A program made the translations under genes and the position numbers. From contig CM060692.1 of assembly GCA_030686995.1 (NCBI GenBank), forward strand, positions 128,107,796 through 128,171,795: a stretch of 64,000 nt of DNA. The letters run 5' to 3'. Positions 11,857 through 22,684 of the stretch are shown one piece after another. The notes beneath the pieces are model-generated. The model searched no databases, was not told the DNA's origin, and worked only from the letters and a program-made list of their open reading frames with translations. Each line of letters begins with the position of its first letter. The stretch's first letter is position 1. Origin of the DNA: Artemisia argyi. Its lineage: Eukaryota; Streptophyta; Magnoliopsida; Asterales; Asteraceae.

Positions 11857-13298
11857 TGATGAGGCAAAAACTGAACTGCTTTTAAGGGGTCATTTAAGCC
11901 CGAATTCGAGATTATTTGATCAAATATTTTCCTAAATCATTCCTTTTGTCATTTTAGGTACTTTTGCAGAGAAATCTGGAAAAGGAAGCATTTTAGACGC
12001 TTTTGGAGCATAAAAGTGAAGAAAACGGCAAAGTCTCAATTTTCCTTGCTGGGAACAGTACCTGACAGCGTCAAGACTCTCCACATGACGGCGTCAAGAG
12101 TTACAAAAGAGGTGGAAGTGGAAAATACACGTGACGATCCAGAGAGTTTTTGAGCATAGGATCGGACGGCGTCACCAAGGCCGTCATGGTCCAGTTACTA
12201 GTGACGGCCCAGAGTAATTCTACACATGACGGCGTCACCAGTAGATCTAGGCAATACGATTTTATTATGGCGGCGAGTTGACGGCGTCACAATCTAATAC
12301 ACGACGCCGTCACGATGTGTAATATATATATAGCTTTCCAAACTTCATTCATTAGTGTGCAACTTTGAGGAAATAAACCCTAGTCCGAATTTTATCAGCT
12401 TTTCAAGGGTTTCAACCCTTTGAATCTTTCATGTTCAATCAAAGATAAGTATTCCTTCAAATCATTCAATATGTCTATGTGTTGTTTGATTATCTCTTAC
12501 GCTTATCTTCTATTTAACATGCTAGGCTGGATCTTTATTGTGTTTGCTTAGATGTAGTAAAACCTAGATGTTGATTATCGGTTGATTGTTTGTTTATAAT
12601 TGTTACGGATGATTGTATTCGATGTTAGGCTTAAGAAAACTGGCAGACTTCCATTGGTAACTTGCTTGAATGTCTTAAGAAACATGATCAGAGGTGTACT
12701 ATGATTTTTGGTTGTATTTAATGCGTAGGAGAATTTTAGTGATCCTATGTTAAGAGCTTCTAACGGCTCGACATAGGAGTGAAGTAGGATCCTATAGAGT
12801 TATGGAATATTGTACACGACCCTACGACTAGTATTAAGGAATATGACCCGTCATCCATGCAATTGTAACAAGCTATCAACCTGTAAAAGATATCTAGGGA
12901 GTAGTTAAACCTAAGTAAACACAACTTTCCTCATTATTTTTTCCACCACACTAGAATAATTAGTTTTATTTTCATTTCTATTATTTTATTTTGATTGCAT
13001 CTTAGTTTATTGGGTTAGTTGGCTAGCAACTAATTCCGCCCACTCTTCCAAAACCCGAGATTTTACTTGCTTTCATAAAAATATAAAAATACAAAATGAA
13101 TCATCCCTCACCTCTAGACCTAGTTTATTAGGCTTTCTAATCCTAGCGACACTGTTCCTGAGTTGAACGATCAATCCCCCGGTACTTGTCACTATACTAT
13201 ACTACAACGATCAGGTACACTGCCTGGTGGGGGTTGTAAGCTTCTCGAGATCCCTTGAGAGGTAAAACCTGTTGCGAGGGTGCGATCCCCACGTATCA
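11857..13298 (+). mobile_element. 5' LTR of the pol-less gypsy element
   Basis: 1442 bp, from TGATGAGGCAAAAACTGAAC to CCCACGTATCA. A TATA-like run (AATATATATATAGC, 12321-12334) lies 3' of a dense cluster of TGACGGCGTCA-type palindromes (12061-12312). Compared with the 3' LTR there are scattered substitutions and small indels, so the insertion is not very recent. Confidence 0.93.
12061..12312 (+). promoter_or_regulatory. Array of TGACG-N-CGTCA palindromes upstream of LTR TATA
   Basis: About eight copies or half copies of TGAC(G/A)GCGTCA in 250 bases (for example near 12063, 12086, 12166, 12226, 12279, 12302). TGACG is the core bound by plant TGA-type bZIP factors (as-1/ocs elements) and the palindrome would present two cores back to back. 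The array sits just upstream of the TATA-like run, where an enhancer would be. Binding is inferred, not shown. Equivalent arrays are at 19018-19275 and, reversed, 11033-11263. Confidence 0.6.
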
Positions 13299-13304
13299 AG
13301 TTTT

Positions 13305-13323
13305 TGGCGCCGCAGCCCGGGGA
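13305..13323 (+). promoter_or_regulatory. Primer binding site (Asp-tRNA type)
   Basis: TGGCGCCGCAGCCCGGGGA begins 6 bases after the 5' LTR. It resembles the TGGCGCCGTTGCCGGGGA site that Athila/Tat gypsy elements use to pair with the 3' end of tRNA-Asp, with a few mismatches in the centre. Confidence 0.8.
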
Positions 13324-13468
13324 ATAGTTATTGTCTAGGTTAGGATTTCTTTTTTTTAGGTCTACTTGCTAGATTCCTTTCTAGTAATATTTTATTTTTA
13401 TTTTTAGGTTTTCTTTAGTCTATCTTATTTCTTCGTGTCTTTGTTCGTAACCTTTACCATCCGACATC

Positions 13469-15007
13469 ATGGAAGGTGGTAACATCTTTGAACCCATCAA
13501 CCCACTGCAACAAAACCACCCACAAAACCCACCACTAGCAAACCAACCTCCTAGTTCCCGAACTTTAGGAGAGTATTCCCGTCCAAGCCACCAAGGCTAT
13601 CGAAACACTATTGAGCTCACTCAAGGAGCCAATGTGTCCCCATTGCGATCCGACACCATCCGGTTGGTGCAAAGTAGATGTGCATTCCATGGACTTCGTT
13701 CCGAAGATCCAAATCAACATCTCAAGGATTTCCTTAAAATCGTAGATTCCATAGACCTTGATGTTGTAACTAAAGAGTCGACCTGATTACGTCTATTCCA
13801 ATTCTCTCTACGTAATTAAGCTAGTCAATGGCTTGAACGTTTACCCGCGGGATCCATCACCTCATGGGATGATCTCACCACTCGTTTCCTTGCTCAATTT
13901 TTCCCACCGGGGAGAACTACCAAGCTTAGAAATGATATCTTGATGTTCCAACAACGTCAAGGTGAAACTCTATATGAAGCATGGACTCGTTTCAAGGACT
14001 TACTCCAAAAAGTCCCTCATCATGGCATAGATCTTTGGCTCCAAGTCCAAATCTTCTATGACCATATTGACCTCTCCACAAGGCGAACCATTGACCAATC
14101 GGCCGGTGGCAAGCTACGTTATCTAAGTGCGGAAGAATCATGGGAACTCATAGAAGATCTTGCTCTCTATGACAACGAAAGTTGGAATGATCCCCGTGAT
14201 TTGAACAAAACGGTCAAGGCAATATCTTTGCCTTCGAACAATTCTAGCACTCCCGACCGTAGGATCATGGAACTTGAGGACCAAATCAAGTTTCTCATGA
14301 AATACTACGAAGCTCCCAAGCCTTCAAGTCAAGTGAACAAAATCACTTCTTTGTGTAAATTGTGTAATGGCCCTCATGAAACTCATAACTGCATGGCACT
14401 TCCAAAACATGCTTTTAAGGAATTCACATCGTCACGCGCTGATAAAACAAAGGATAGAGAGCTCGCCACTAATCGAGGTCCTCGAAACTTTGGTGAGGCC
14501 TATGATGCATGGAAGGATAAACCAAATTTCAGAGGATACCAAACTCGGAGCATATCCTTCAATGATTCTCCTCCACTCGAATGGTCCGAGCATTTTCCAT
14601 CACAAAACACTCCTAGGCAAAGCTATGAAGATGCCTTGCGAAAGTTCATTCTCTCTCAAGAATTACAGCTTTCCACGCTCGAGAACCGATTTAGACAACA
14701 GCAAGCCGATATGAATAAGAAGCTTTGTAATCTGTTAACCGCTATTAAAGAGCACGCTGTTAGAAAACCAATTCAGGCTGAAGAAGTCAAATCTGTCACC
14801 ATCATGAATCAGCCAACCTCTCCTGTGAAAATAAAAAGTCCTAGTAAACTCTTTAAACATCTGTCACCAAAGTTGAAGGATGTTAGGGACCATGTTAACC
14901 CCCCAGGACCAATCCATTTTGTAAATACCATCACCACAATATCTGCTCCTACACCTGACCAGAGCCAACAACCAACTGGAAATAAGAGTCATGAAGTTAA
15001 GGATTAG
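13469..15007 (+). pseudogene. gag of the pol-less gypsy element, two internal stops
   Basis: One frame from ATG 13469 (MEGGNIFEPINP) to TAG 15005-15007 with two internal nonsense codons, TGA at 13784 and TAA at 13817, and no frameshift. After the N-terminal Pro/Asn-rich part comes the retrotransposon gag core (LERLPAGSITSWDDLTTRFLAQFFPP, then EAWTRFKDLLQKVPHHG) and a zinc-knuckle-like CKLCNGPHETHNC (14354-14392), whose spacing is C-x2-C-x3-H-x4-C, one residue short of the usual form. In remembered relatives the two stops stand at Arg and Gln codons, so CGA to TGA and CAA to TAA transitions explain both. Gag would form the cytoplasmic particle that packages element RNA. As it stands only truncated pieces could be made. 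Confidence 0.85.
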
Positions 15008-16300
15008 ACCCCAGAGATAGACCACGAATTGGCCAAAAGCCGTGCCAACTCATCCGAGGGCTCCATCACACAAGAGTCAGGCAAATGGGATGAATCAAAA
15101 GAGAGATCAAAAGGGCACACGAAGAGTCCAACAATTTTGGGTGAATCTATTATAGAGGAACTCGAGGAAAATATGGTGGATATTACTATAGGGAGTAGTG
15201 ATAGGATTAAGGGAAGCGACTCTGAAGTTTTTAAGATTTCTTGCACTACTAGGAAGAAGCTAATAACCGATACTCGAATAGATCCTAACCTCACTATCAA
15301 CATAATCCCCCTCTCCCTTTACAACGAAGCTTTCCCTGAACATATCTCGTGTGAAAGAATTGATAACACCGGGATAATGAAAAGGTCATCAGTTATGATT
15401 GGAGGATTCATCTATAACATTGATCTCACCGTGGTCGATGACATAGACTCTGTCACTAATCTAACATTAACCAACCTCGTCCTCGGAAAACCATTTGTTA
15501 CTGAATTAGGAGTGATCCTTGATGAAAAGGATGGTAGTGCATTATTCACCAATGGCGTCAGGAAAGTGATTTTTCGAAAAGGTAATGAGGAAGTGTATGA
15601 GTACCGTCCGTCACCAGATGGTAATATATATAGATCACAGGATGGAAGATCGGAAAGGATAAAGCGGCGTGATCCGAATAACCTCAAAATCCCTTGTATG
15701 ATTGGTCACAAGTATTTCGATAATGTCTACATTGACGTGTTTCTACCTAAGAATTTTATGTCCCTGTTTCATTACAATAATATTTGCAGATGGGGGATCA
15801 TTTATAAAGGAGAAAATGTTGTTGGTAGGGATCATGAAATCCAGGTATTCATAAGAAATATGGCATTCACAATGGACTTTACAATTATGGACAACATTGA
15901 GGATTATGTCGACCCAAGGTTGTCGCAAGTTGTTTTTGGAGCGCCCTTTTGTGAAATCACCAACTTAATGGTTGACGACCGGAACGGAACCATGACTTTC
16001 ACTGATGGAATTAGGAGGGTGTCATACCAAATGCCATACAAGAGGAAAGACTTCGAAGGAATTGATTGTGATGGGCTTCATAAGTTAGGTTCTCAACTTG
16101 TCTTATGTGATGAAGATGTTCGGAGAGGATGTAAAAGCACCTTGGATTTATCATGTGGATTCTTTAAGGATGTTAGTAAGCTCGGATCCAAGTATCGAAA
16201 AGATGTCTTTGAGTTTGAAGACCCAAAATACCTGCACTATGAAAGCGATCCCGATATTGGAAATGACCTAGAGAATGAGACCAATGATGAGGTCACATAG
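15008..16300 (+). CDS. Tandem retropepsin-like region downstream of gag
   Basis: Open for 430 codons in the same frame as gag, after the single TAG at 15005; there is no convincing ATG near its start, so it was probably read as a gag-protease fusion and the TAG may be a C-to-T mutation or a readthrough stop. After an acidic/Ser-rich lead it has two related blocks. Block one (about 15280-15590) contains TRIDPNLTINIIPLSLYNEAF ... LTNLVLGKPFVTELGVILDEK. Block two (about 15680-16040) contains YIDVFLPKNFMSLFHYNNIC ... RLSQVVFGAPFCEITNLMVDD. The pattern (beta strand, VxLG.PF, then aspartate) is that of retroviral-type aspartic proteases, but neither block shows a clear D-S/T-G catalytic triad. I have seen such double blocks in Asteraceae gypsy annotations. 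No RT follows. Confidence 0.7.
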   Translation, partial: TPEIDHELAKSRANSSEGSITQESGKWDESKERSKGHTKSPTILGESIIEELEENMVDITIGSSDRIKGSDSEVFKISCTTRKKLITDTRIDPNLTINIIPLSLYNEAFPEHISCERIDNTGIMKRSSVMIGGFIYNIDLTVVDDIDSVTNLTLTNLVLGKPFVTELGVILDEKDGSALFTNGVRKVIFRKGNEEVYEYRPSPDGNIYRSQDGRSERIKRRDPNNLKIPCMIGHKYFDNVYIDVFLPKNFMSLFHYNNICRWGIIYKGENVVGRDHEIQVFIRNMAFTMDFTIMDNIEDYVDPRLSQVVFGAPFCEITNLMVDDRNGTMTFTDGIRRVSYQMPYKRKDFEGIDCDGLHKLGSQLVLCDEDVRRGCKSTLDLSCGFFKDVSKLGSKYRKDVFEFEDPKYLHYESDPDIGNDLENETNDEVT

Positions 16301-18153
16301 TAGCCCATGATCTTGAGTCTAGCTACAAGACTCGTAAATAAAGAAAAGCGCTTCTTGGGAGGCAACCCATGTTTTGTGTGATTTTTATTTGTTTGATTTG
16401 TTGGATTGTTATTTGCTTCCGTATGCATGCTTTATTTTTATTGTTGGTAGATCATGTTTCAAACTAAAATTGTGAAAATGCTTTATTTTGTTGTTTAACC
16501 TCGTCTTAACTTCATATAAAGGTATTTTTCAAAAGCTAAGTGTAAGGGGAAACCCCAAATTTGTTTCAAAGAACAAAATTGATCATGATTCGCCACAATA
16601 TTATATGAACATGTGTATTAGTATTTGTTAGAGTCAAATGCTTGTATCGAGTCATAATGATGTTTTGAAGGATTTTCCAGGAAGTAGGACATAAGTTTTT
16701 CCAGAAACTTAACATAAAGATTTCTGCAGGTCACTTCTGACGGCGTCAGGAGTTAACTCCTGACGGCGTCATGTGTAAAATTCCGGAAATTTTGCGAGTT
16801 TTGTTTTTCTAACGGAGTCTTGAAGTTTTTGTTAATTCTTTAGTTTTATAAACTCCAGGAAATCTGCAAACATTCATTCCACAAGCATTATATCTTAAAT
16901 TGTTTTCTAGGATTTGTTAGTATATATAGATTGCTGCCGATTTTACGCGAGGTTGCCTTGTTTGTTTTCTCAGGTTTAACAGGTTATATATGACAAGAAG
17001 ATGATTTATATTTCTGGAAGGGAAGTTTGAATGTTCATTTTCTTGGAGGAAGATCTAACCTTGTTAACACACTATCCACACCGAAGGAATCAGGGGAGTA
17101 TTTGTTTTCATTCTTTTACCTATTTCACTTTTACATCCTTTAATTGAACATTGGGGACAATGTTCATCCTAAGTGTAAGGGGAGGGTAAATGATGATACC
17201 TTATAGGATACTATTGCATTTGAGTTTGTTTGTTTGATGGTAGGTGTATAATAAAACTAAAAGAAATAATTATTAGTGTAATTTTAGCGCCAAATTTAAA
17301 TTTTTTTATAACATTTAGGAGTGAAACTCTAGCCTTAACAAGCGTCTCATGGATAGGAGTTGTATGACTAGCACAAAACCGTACCATTCAGAAAAATTTT
17401 CCACCCAAATATGTGAGGTTCGCCTTTATATTTGATAGGAAAAGCATTTATTATTAGTGCTTATGAGTGCACCGGTAGCATTTAGATTCTAGAACTTGCG
17501 TTAGTGATGCATCCCGAGACCGCTAGTGAGACTGCATTCGTGCGGTAGGATTTACTACATGATAAGAGGCATTAGGATCACCCTTGTGTTTAAACCCGTA
17601 TCATAATTACTTGACCATTTAAGTCATATTACTTGACTAGTCAAGTCAATTAATTTTTCTCACACCTTAGCGTTGTACTCATTTTTAGTACACGAAACCC
17701 TAGTACACCCCTCCGAGCCTATCTTTTCGTTTCTAACTTTAAGCAATTTACTTAAAGGAAGAATTTGTTACAACCCACTCAAATGTTCAACCAAATCGCC
17801 TTAGCCTTCCGTGTATGCACTCATCTTTAGTGCATTATTGTTATTTGTTTAAACCATTAGTTAATTATCTAATTGATTACATGGTTGCTAAGTCGAGTCA
17901 TATCTTGTACATATTGTTTTGGGACGATTGGGACTCATGGGTAAAGTACTTATGTTATGGAGTAATGGGGAAGAACATCATATATTACCCCCATATGCGC
18001 GTTAATCTTAAAAAGTACTCCAAGTGTTTTGATTATCTTGATTCGAGTCATTAGATTAGTTTATTATAAAGTATGTAAAAATTCAAGTGTAAGGGGAATG
18101 TACATTCCCTATGATGTATTATTTTAGATGGTAGGGTAAGAGTGTATGCACAA

Positions 18154-18252
<99 letters not shown>

Positions 18253-18814
18253 AAAGAGAAAAACATAGGGACTACCATCCCGTTTCATTCTATGTTTGTT
18301 TTATGATTTTGTTATTTTTGATTCATTAGCTTAAGTCGAGTCTATTCTTGGCTTAGCAACGCCATATTGTACATATAATTAACCAAGATGATTAACTCAC
18401 CACCAGTAAATATTGCCTTTATCCAACATAACCGTGTATTCCATATCCCTACACCTGACGTTATAACCCTTTAAAAGACCTCTTTGATAGTTTATCCTAG
18501 GTGCTTACGCCAAGTGGTGGAGGTTTCATCCTTTCCCAAGCCTATGGTAATCTATTTTGCTATGACAGGTAGTGAGAGATGTTTTCCATTTCCATATTGT
18601 GATATATACTTTATTACACCCGAGAGATGTGAGTATCTAAACACTATTTGTGAGGTGCTAGTGTATGACCTCCGTGCTTGCTTTTGGTCTTTAGTGGAAT
18701 GATTATTTGTTGTAATTACTTTTATATTAGTGCTAAATGACCCGTAACTTGTATTTTGATTAGAATAAAAGCGCATTTGCTTGAGGACAAGCAAATCTCA
18801 AATGTAAAGGTATT
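16301..18814 (+). other. Noncoding 3' half of the pol-less gypsy element
   Basis: No coding sequence in 2.5 kb where pol would be. Contents: a conserved motif GCGCTTCTTGGGAGGCAACC (16348-16367, continuing CATG); a 34-bp near-perfect palindrome (16738-16771) of two TGACGGCGTCA boxes around GGAGTTAACTCC; the motif ACATTGGGGACAATGTT (17148-17164); three AAGTGTAAGGGGA copies (16539, 17171, 18081 regions) and a weaker one before the LTR; and an (AT)n microsatellite. Confidence 0.75.
18157..18249. repeat. (AT)n microsatellite
   Basis: About 93 bases of uninterrupted AT dinucleotides inside the gypsy element. Frames through it give Tyr-Ile runs that are not protein coding. Confidence 0.98.
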
Positions 18815-20260
18815 TGATGAGGTGAAAAGTGAACCGCTTTTAAGGGGTCATTTAAGCTCGAATTCGAGATTATTTGATCAAATATTGCCCTAAATCGTTT
18901 CTTTTGTCATTTTAGGTACTTTTGGAGAGAAATCTGGAAAAGGAAGCATTTTGGACATTTTTGGAGCATAAAAGTGAAGAAAACGGCAAAGTCTCAATTT
19001 TCCTTACTGGGAACAGTACCTGACGGCGTCAAGACTCCCCACATGAGGGCGTCAAGAGTTACAAAAGAGGTTGAAGTGGAAAATACACGTGACGATCCAG
19101 AGAGTTTTTGTGCATAGGACCTGACGGCATTACCAAGGCCGTCATGGTCCAGTTACTAGTGACGGCCCAGAGTAATTCTACACATGACGGCGTCACCAGT
19201 AGATCTAGGCAATACGATTTTATTATGGCGGCGAGTTGACGGCGACACAATCTAATACATGACGTCGTCACGATGTGTAATCTATATATAGTTTTCCAAA
19301 TTTCATTCATTAGTGTGCAACTTTGAGGGAATAAACCCTAGTCCGAATTTTATCAGCTATTCAAGGGTTTCAACCCTTTGAATCTTTCATGTTCAATTAA
19401 AGATAAGTATTAATTCCTTCAAATCATTCAATATGTCTATGTATTGTTTGATTATATCTTACGCTTGTCTTTTATTTAACATGCTAGGCTAGATCTTTAT
19501 TGTATTTGCTTAGATGTAGTGAAACCTAGATGTTGATTATGGGTTGATTGTTTGTTTATAATTGTTACGGATGATTGTATTCGATGTCAGGCTTAAGAAA
19601 ACTGGCAGACTTCCATTGGTAACTTGCTTGAATGTTTTAAGAAACATGATCGGAGGTGTACTATGATTTTTGGTTGTATTTAATGAGTAGGAGAATTCTA
19701 GTGATCCCATGTTAGGAGCTTCTAACGGCTCGACATAGGAGTGAAGTAGGATCCTATAGAGTTAGGGAATATTGTACACGGCCCTACGACTAGTATTAAG
19801 GAATATGACCCGTCATCCATGCAATTGTAACAAGCTATCAACCTGTAAAAGATATCTAGGGAGTAGTTAAACCTAAGTAAACACAACTTTCCTCATTATT
19901 GTTTCCACCACACTAATATAATTAGTTTTATTTTCATTTCTGTTATTTTATTTTGATTGCATCTTAGTTTATTGGGTTAGTTGGCTAGCAACTAATTCCG
20001 CCCACTCTTCCAAAACCCGGGATTTTACTTGCTTTTATACAAATATAAAAATATAAAAAGAATCATCTCTCACCTCTAGACCTATTTTATTAGGCTTTCT
20101 AATCCTAGCGACACTATTCCTGAGTTGAATGATCAATCCCCCGGTACTTGTCACTATACTATACTACAACGATCAGGTACACTGCCTGGTGGGGGTTGTA
20201 AGCTTCTCGAGATCCCTTGAGAGGTAAAACCTGTTGCGAGGGTGTGATCCCCACGTATCA
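18815..20260 (+). mobile_element. 3' LTR of the pol-less gypsy element
   Basis: Copy of 11857-13298 in the same orientation, from TGATGAGGTGAAAAGTGAAC to CCCACGTATCA, followed by the GTTTA target duplication. The palindrome array (19018-19275) is retained with point changes, for example GACGGCGACAC for GACGGCGTCAC. The preceding purine stretch (AAATGTAAAGGT) is a weak polypurine tract. Confidence 0.93.
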
Positions 20261-20350
20261 GTTTACTAAAGTCTTACCAGTTAACCAGCATCAACAGCTT
20301 TTACACAAGTTGGGAGTTCTATCTTCTTCCCAGTCCCAACTTGAGGGAGG
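20261..20350 (+). pseudogene. Copia element B, pol C-terminus
   Basis: Reads VFTKVLPVNQHQQLLHKLGVLSS, the end of a copia polyprotein, continuing the frame broken at 11856. It is followed by a polypurine tract TTGAGGGAGGG (20341-20351) and the 3' LTR. Confidence 0.85.
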
Positions 20351-20751
20351 GTATAGAAGTGGAGTTGGCTAAATTCATAAGTCCAGGGTCTATTTTGTGC
20401 TTAATGTAAAGTTCAAGGTTGTAATCTGTACATAGCTAGCCTAATTGTAATTAGAGGGAAAATCAGTTAAGCCAAAAGTTCCGTATAGAACTAGATTTTA
20501 CCATAGATCCATTGGTGGGATCTCGTCCGTCCATCTATTACCCCATCCACAGTTAATATTAATCATTTTTTCCTCCCCCAATTAATGATAGGGGCATGGT
20601 GGTCATTCCCCAACCTTTCTTTTTCCTCATAACCCAACCGTTCCTCACATTCAATAACCTAACCATCAAATAATTTTCTCTCACTCTCAATCTCAATCTC
20701 TCAAATAATCGACATCATCACCATCAAATTCGTCAATCCACCGCCGTAATA

Positions 20752-22425
20752 ATGGAGTTAGTTGATGAAGTAACAACGAATAAGGCTAAAACAAAGGTCT
20801 CTTCATTTGTTCATCGCATTGCTGGTAATTTTCTTCGTATTATGGTTATTTTTCAGTTGATTAGCATTAGATATTGTATAAATTTGCTTATTTTGTATAT
20901 TTTGCTTATTTTAGGTTTTGATCAGGTGTGATTGTTGTTGATTAGGTGAAGTCTTGTTGCTAGTTTTTATTAATAATATAGCATAAATCATTTTCATAAG
21001 AAAATATGAGCATAAATGAGAAGATATGAGCATAAATGAATTACCGAGGGAGAAAAAAAGGGGGAGGGTTGTACTTGGGGATGGTGGAACTCGACAGGTG
21101 GAAGAGATGGGTTTTTGTTTGTTTTCACTGGTTTCTTCATGTTTCTTATTATGAAAAGTATAACAATTACCAGAAGTTCTTCAACTTGAATGTGGTTTGT
21201 CTTGTTAGGTTCACAAAAGTGATTTTTCAAACCCGGAAGGACCTCCTTCCAGCTTTATGTAAGTATTACTTTATAGAGAACATTATATCGAGCTTTAAAT
21301 GGAAATGACTCTGAGTGACTCGACTTTTTGTATGCCACTGGATTGGACATGGGGTATAATTTGACAATGAAGCTCTAAAACATGCGACATTAGCTTTTAA
21401 TAGTTACTCATGCGCATTTTATAATAGTTGAGCTACACTATATCTGTTTTATAAGCTGAATGAATAAGTTCATATTTGTTCCTCTTTATCGTTGTGAAGT
21501 GAAACCTAACTGAGAAAAAAGTCCTTCATGATGATGATCTTATTGGAGAAATGCTGCAAGACCTTAATGGACATCTACCTTCTTTCTGAAGGCTTAGGGA
21601 TACCTAAGGGCCTTTTGATTCTCCTTTGATTCTATAAAGAATTATTTTCTGTGTGTTATATAGCATCTTACAGATGTGGTCTATACTAAGTGTTGGAATC
21701 TTAAAGTTAGTTTTGTCAAATGGATTATCTAGTTGCTTTAGGTTAACTCACTTGATTGTTATCACTTGATTGTTCTATTGAAGTAGATCTGTGAGATTTG
21801 TGAGTGATGTACTGATGTATAGGGTATATTGATAACTACTTTGATTGTGTTTGAAAGTGACTGCTGATTTATGAGTGAGATAAGTTGATTGGCATTGAAA
21901 TCGGTGGTTAGTGATGTACTGATGTATAGGATTTTGTTGCTGATGTACTGATGTATTTTGTTAGAATCATGTATGATTCACACTGAATCATATATGATTC
22001 ATATAGAATCATATATGATTAAATGTGAATCATACATGATTCTGGTAGAATCATATATGATTATATTAGATTATTTTATGGTTATTAACATTTAACATTT
22101 TTATGCAGGTAGATCAAAATATGTTGCACATAATCCTAATGAGATGCTTATAAGGCAATCAGCGAATAAGGCTACAACTGCCGATAAAACAAAGCCCAAA
22201 CCCAAACCGAAACTTCCTATTAAATCGCAACCTTCTGTCAAACCTCAACCTTCTGTCAAAAATAGTAGTGAGCATGAGTCTGATGACAAGGGTGAAGAGG
22301 GTGAGTCTAAGGACGATAGTGAGTCTGGTGACAAGGGTGAGGATGAGTCTGATGACAAGGGTGAAGAAGGTAATGAGGATGAGTCTGATGACAAGGGTGA
22401 AGAAGGCATTTTGGTCACTAGTTAG
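20752..22425 (+). CDS. Two-exon gene in the left arm: Lys/Pro-rich then acidic-repeat protein
   Basis: Inferred gene of 129 residues. Exon 1, 20752-20824, starts ATG (MELVDEVTTNK) and ends at a GT donor (GCTG|GTAATTTT). Exon 2, 22109-22425, follows an acceptor TTTTTATGCAG and keeps phase, giving AGRSKYVAHNPNEMLIRQ across the junction. After that comes a Lys/Pro-rich stretch (KPKPKPKLP, then KSQPSVKPQPSVK) and an acidic tail with three to four DESDDKGEEG repeats. The phase agreement and the homologous exon in the other arm support the model. No enzyme domain is visible; I do not recognise the protein. It may be a captured or element-borne ORF. Further degenerate coding (WYMESYVDEPAAKWDV) appears near 22700 with a stop at 22768-22770. 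Confidence 0.5.
21965..22070. repeat. AATCATATATGATT palindrome cluster 1
   Basis: Five copies of the 14-bp palindrome or one-base variants (AATCATGTATGATT, AATCATACATGATT) separated by 5-8 bases. Confidence 0.9.
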
Positions 22426-22539
22426 TGTGTCACTAGTTTTCAGGCATGGAAAATTTTTAGTGCTTATATATAGTTGTGCTTATACTGATTTTTTAGTGAT
22501 TATACTAATGTTTTTAATGCTTATACTGATATTTTTAGA

Positions 22540-22605
22540 AAATCATATATGATTATTGTAGAATCATATATGATTCTTACTAAAATCATATATGATTCTA
22601 GCTTA
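22540..22605. repeat. AATCATATATGATT palindrome cluster 2
   Basis: Three copies of the 14-bp palindrome between the acidic-tail exon and the degenerate coding at 22700. Confidence 0.9.
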
Positions 22606-22684
22606 TTCTGATGTTTTTAGTGCTTTACTGATGCTTCAGGTTTTTCACCTGTTTTTGAGTTTGATTGGTATTATCTTTCTTATT

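Larger units (their letters stand above)
11857..20260 (+). mobile_element. Complete pol-less Ty3/gypsy element (8.4 kb)
   Basis: Full-length LTR retrotransposon with 5' LTR 11857-13298, 3' LTR 18815-20260 and exact target duplication GTTTA (11852-11856 and 20261-20265). Removing it restores the interrupted DVFTKV codons of copia B. Internal content is a primer binding site, a gag region and a protease-like region; then about 2.5 kb with no coding at all. Reverse transcriptase, RNase H and integrase are absent, so it was moved by enzymes of another element. The primer site and conserved noncoding motifs suggest the Athila/Tat branch, by memory. Confidence 0.93.

Noticed and set aside
18051..18278. 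ORF with a long Tyr-Ile run
   Set aside because: Translation of an AT microsatellite.
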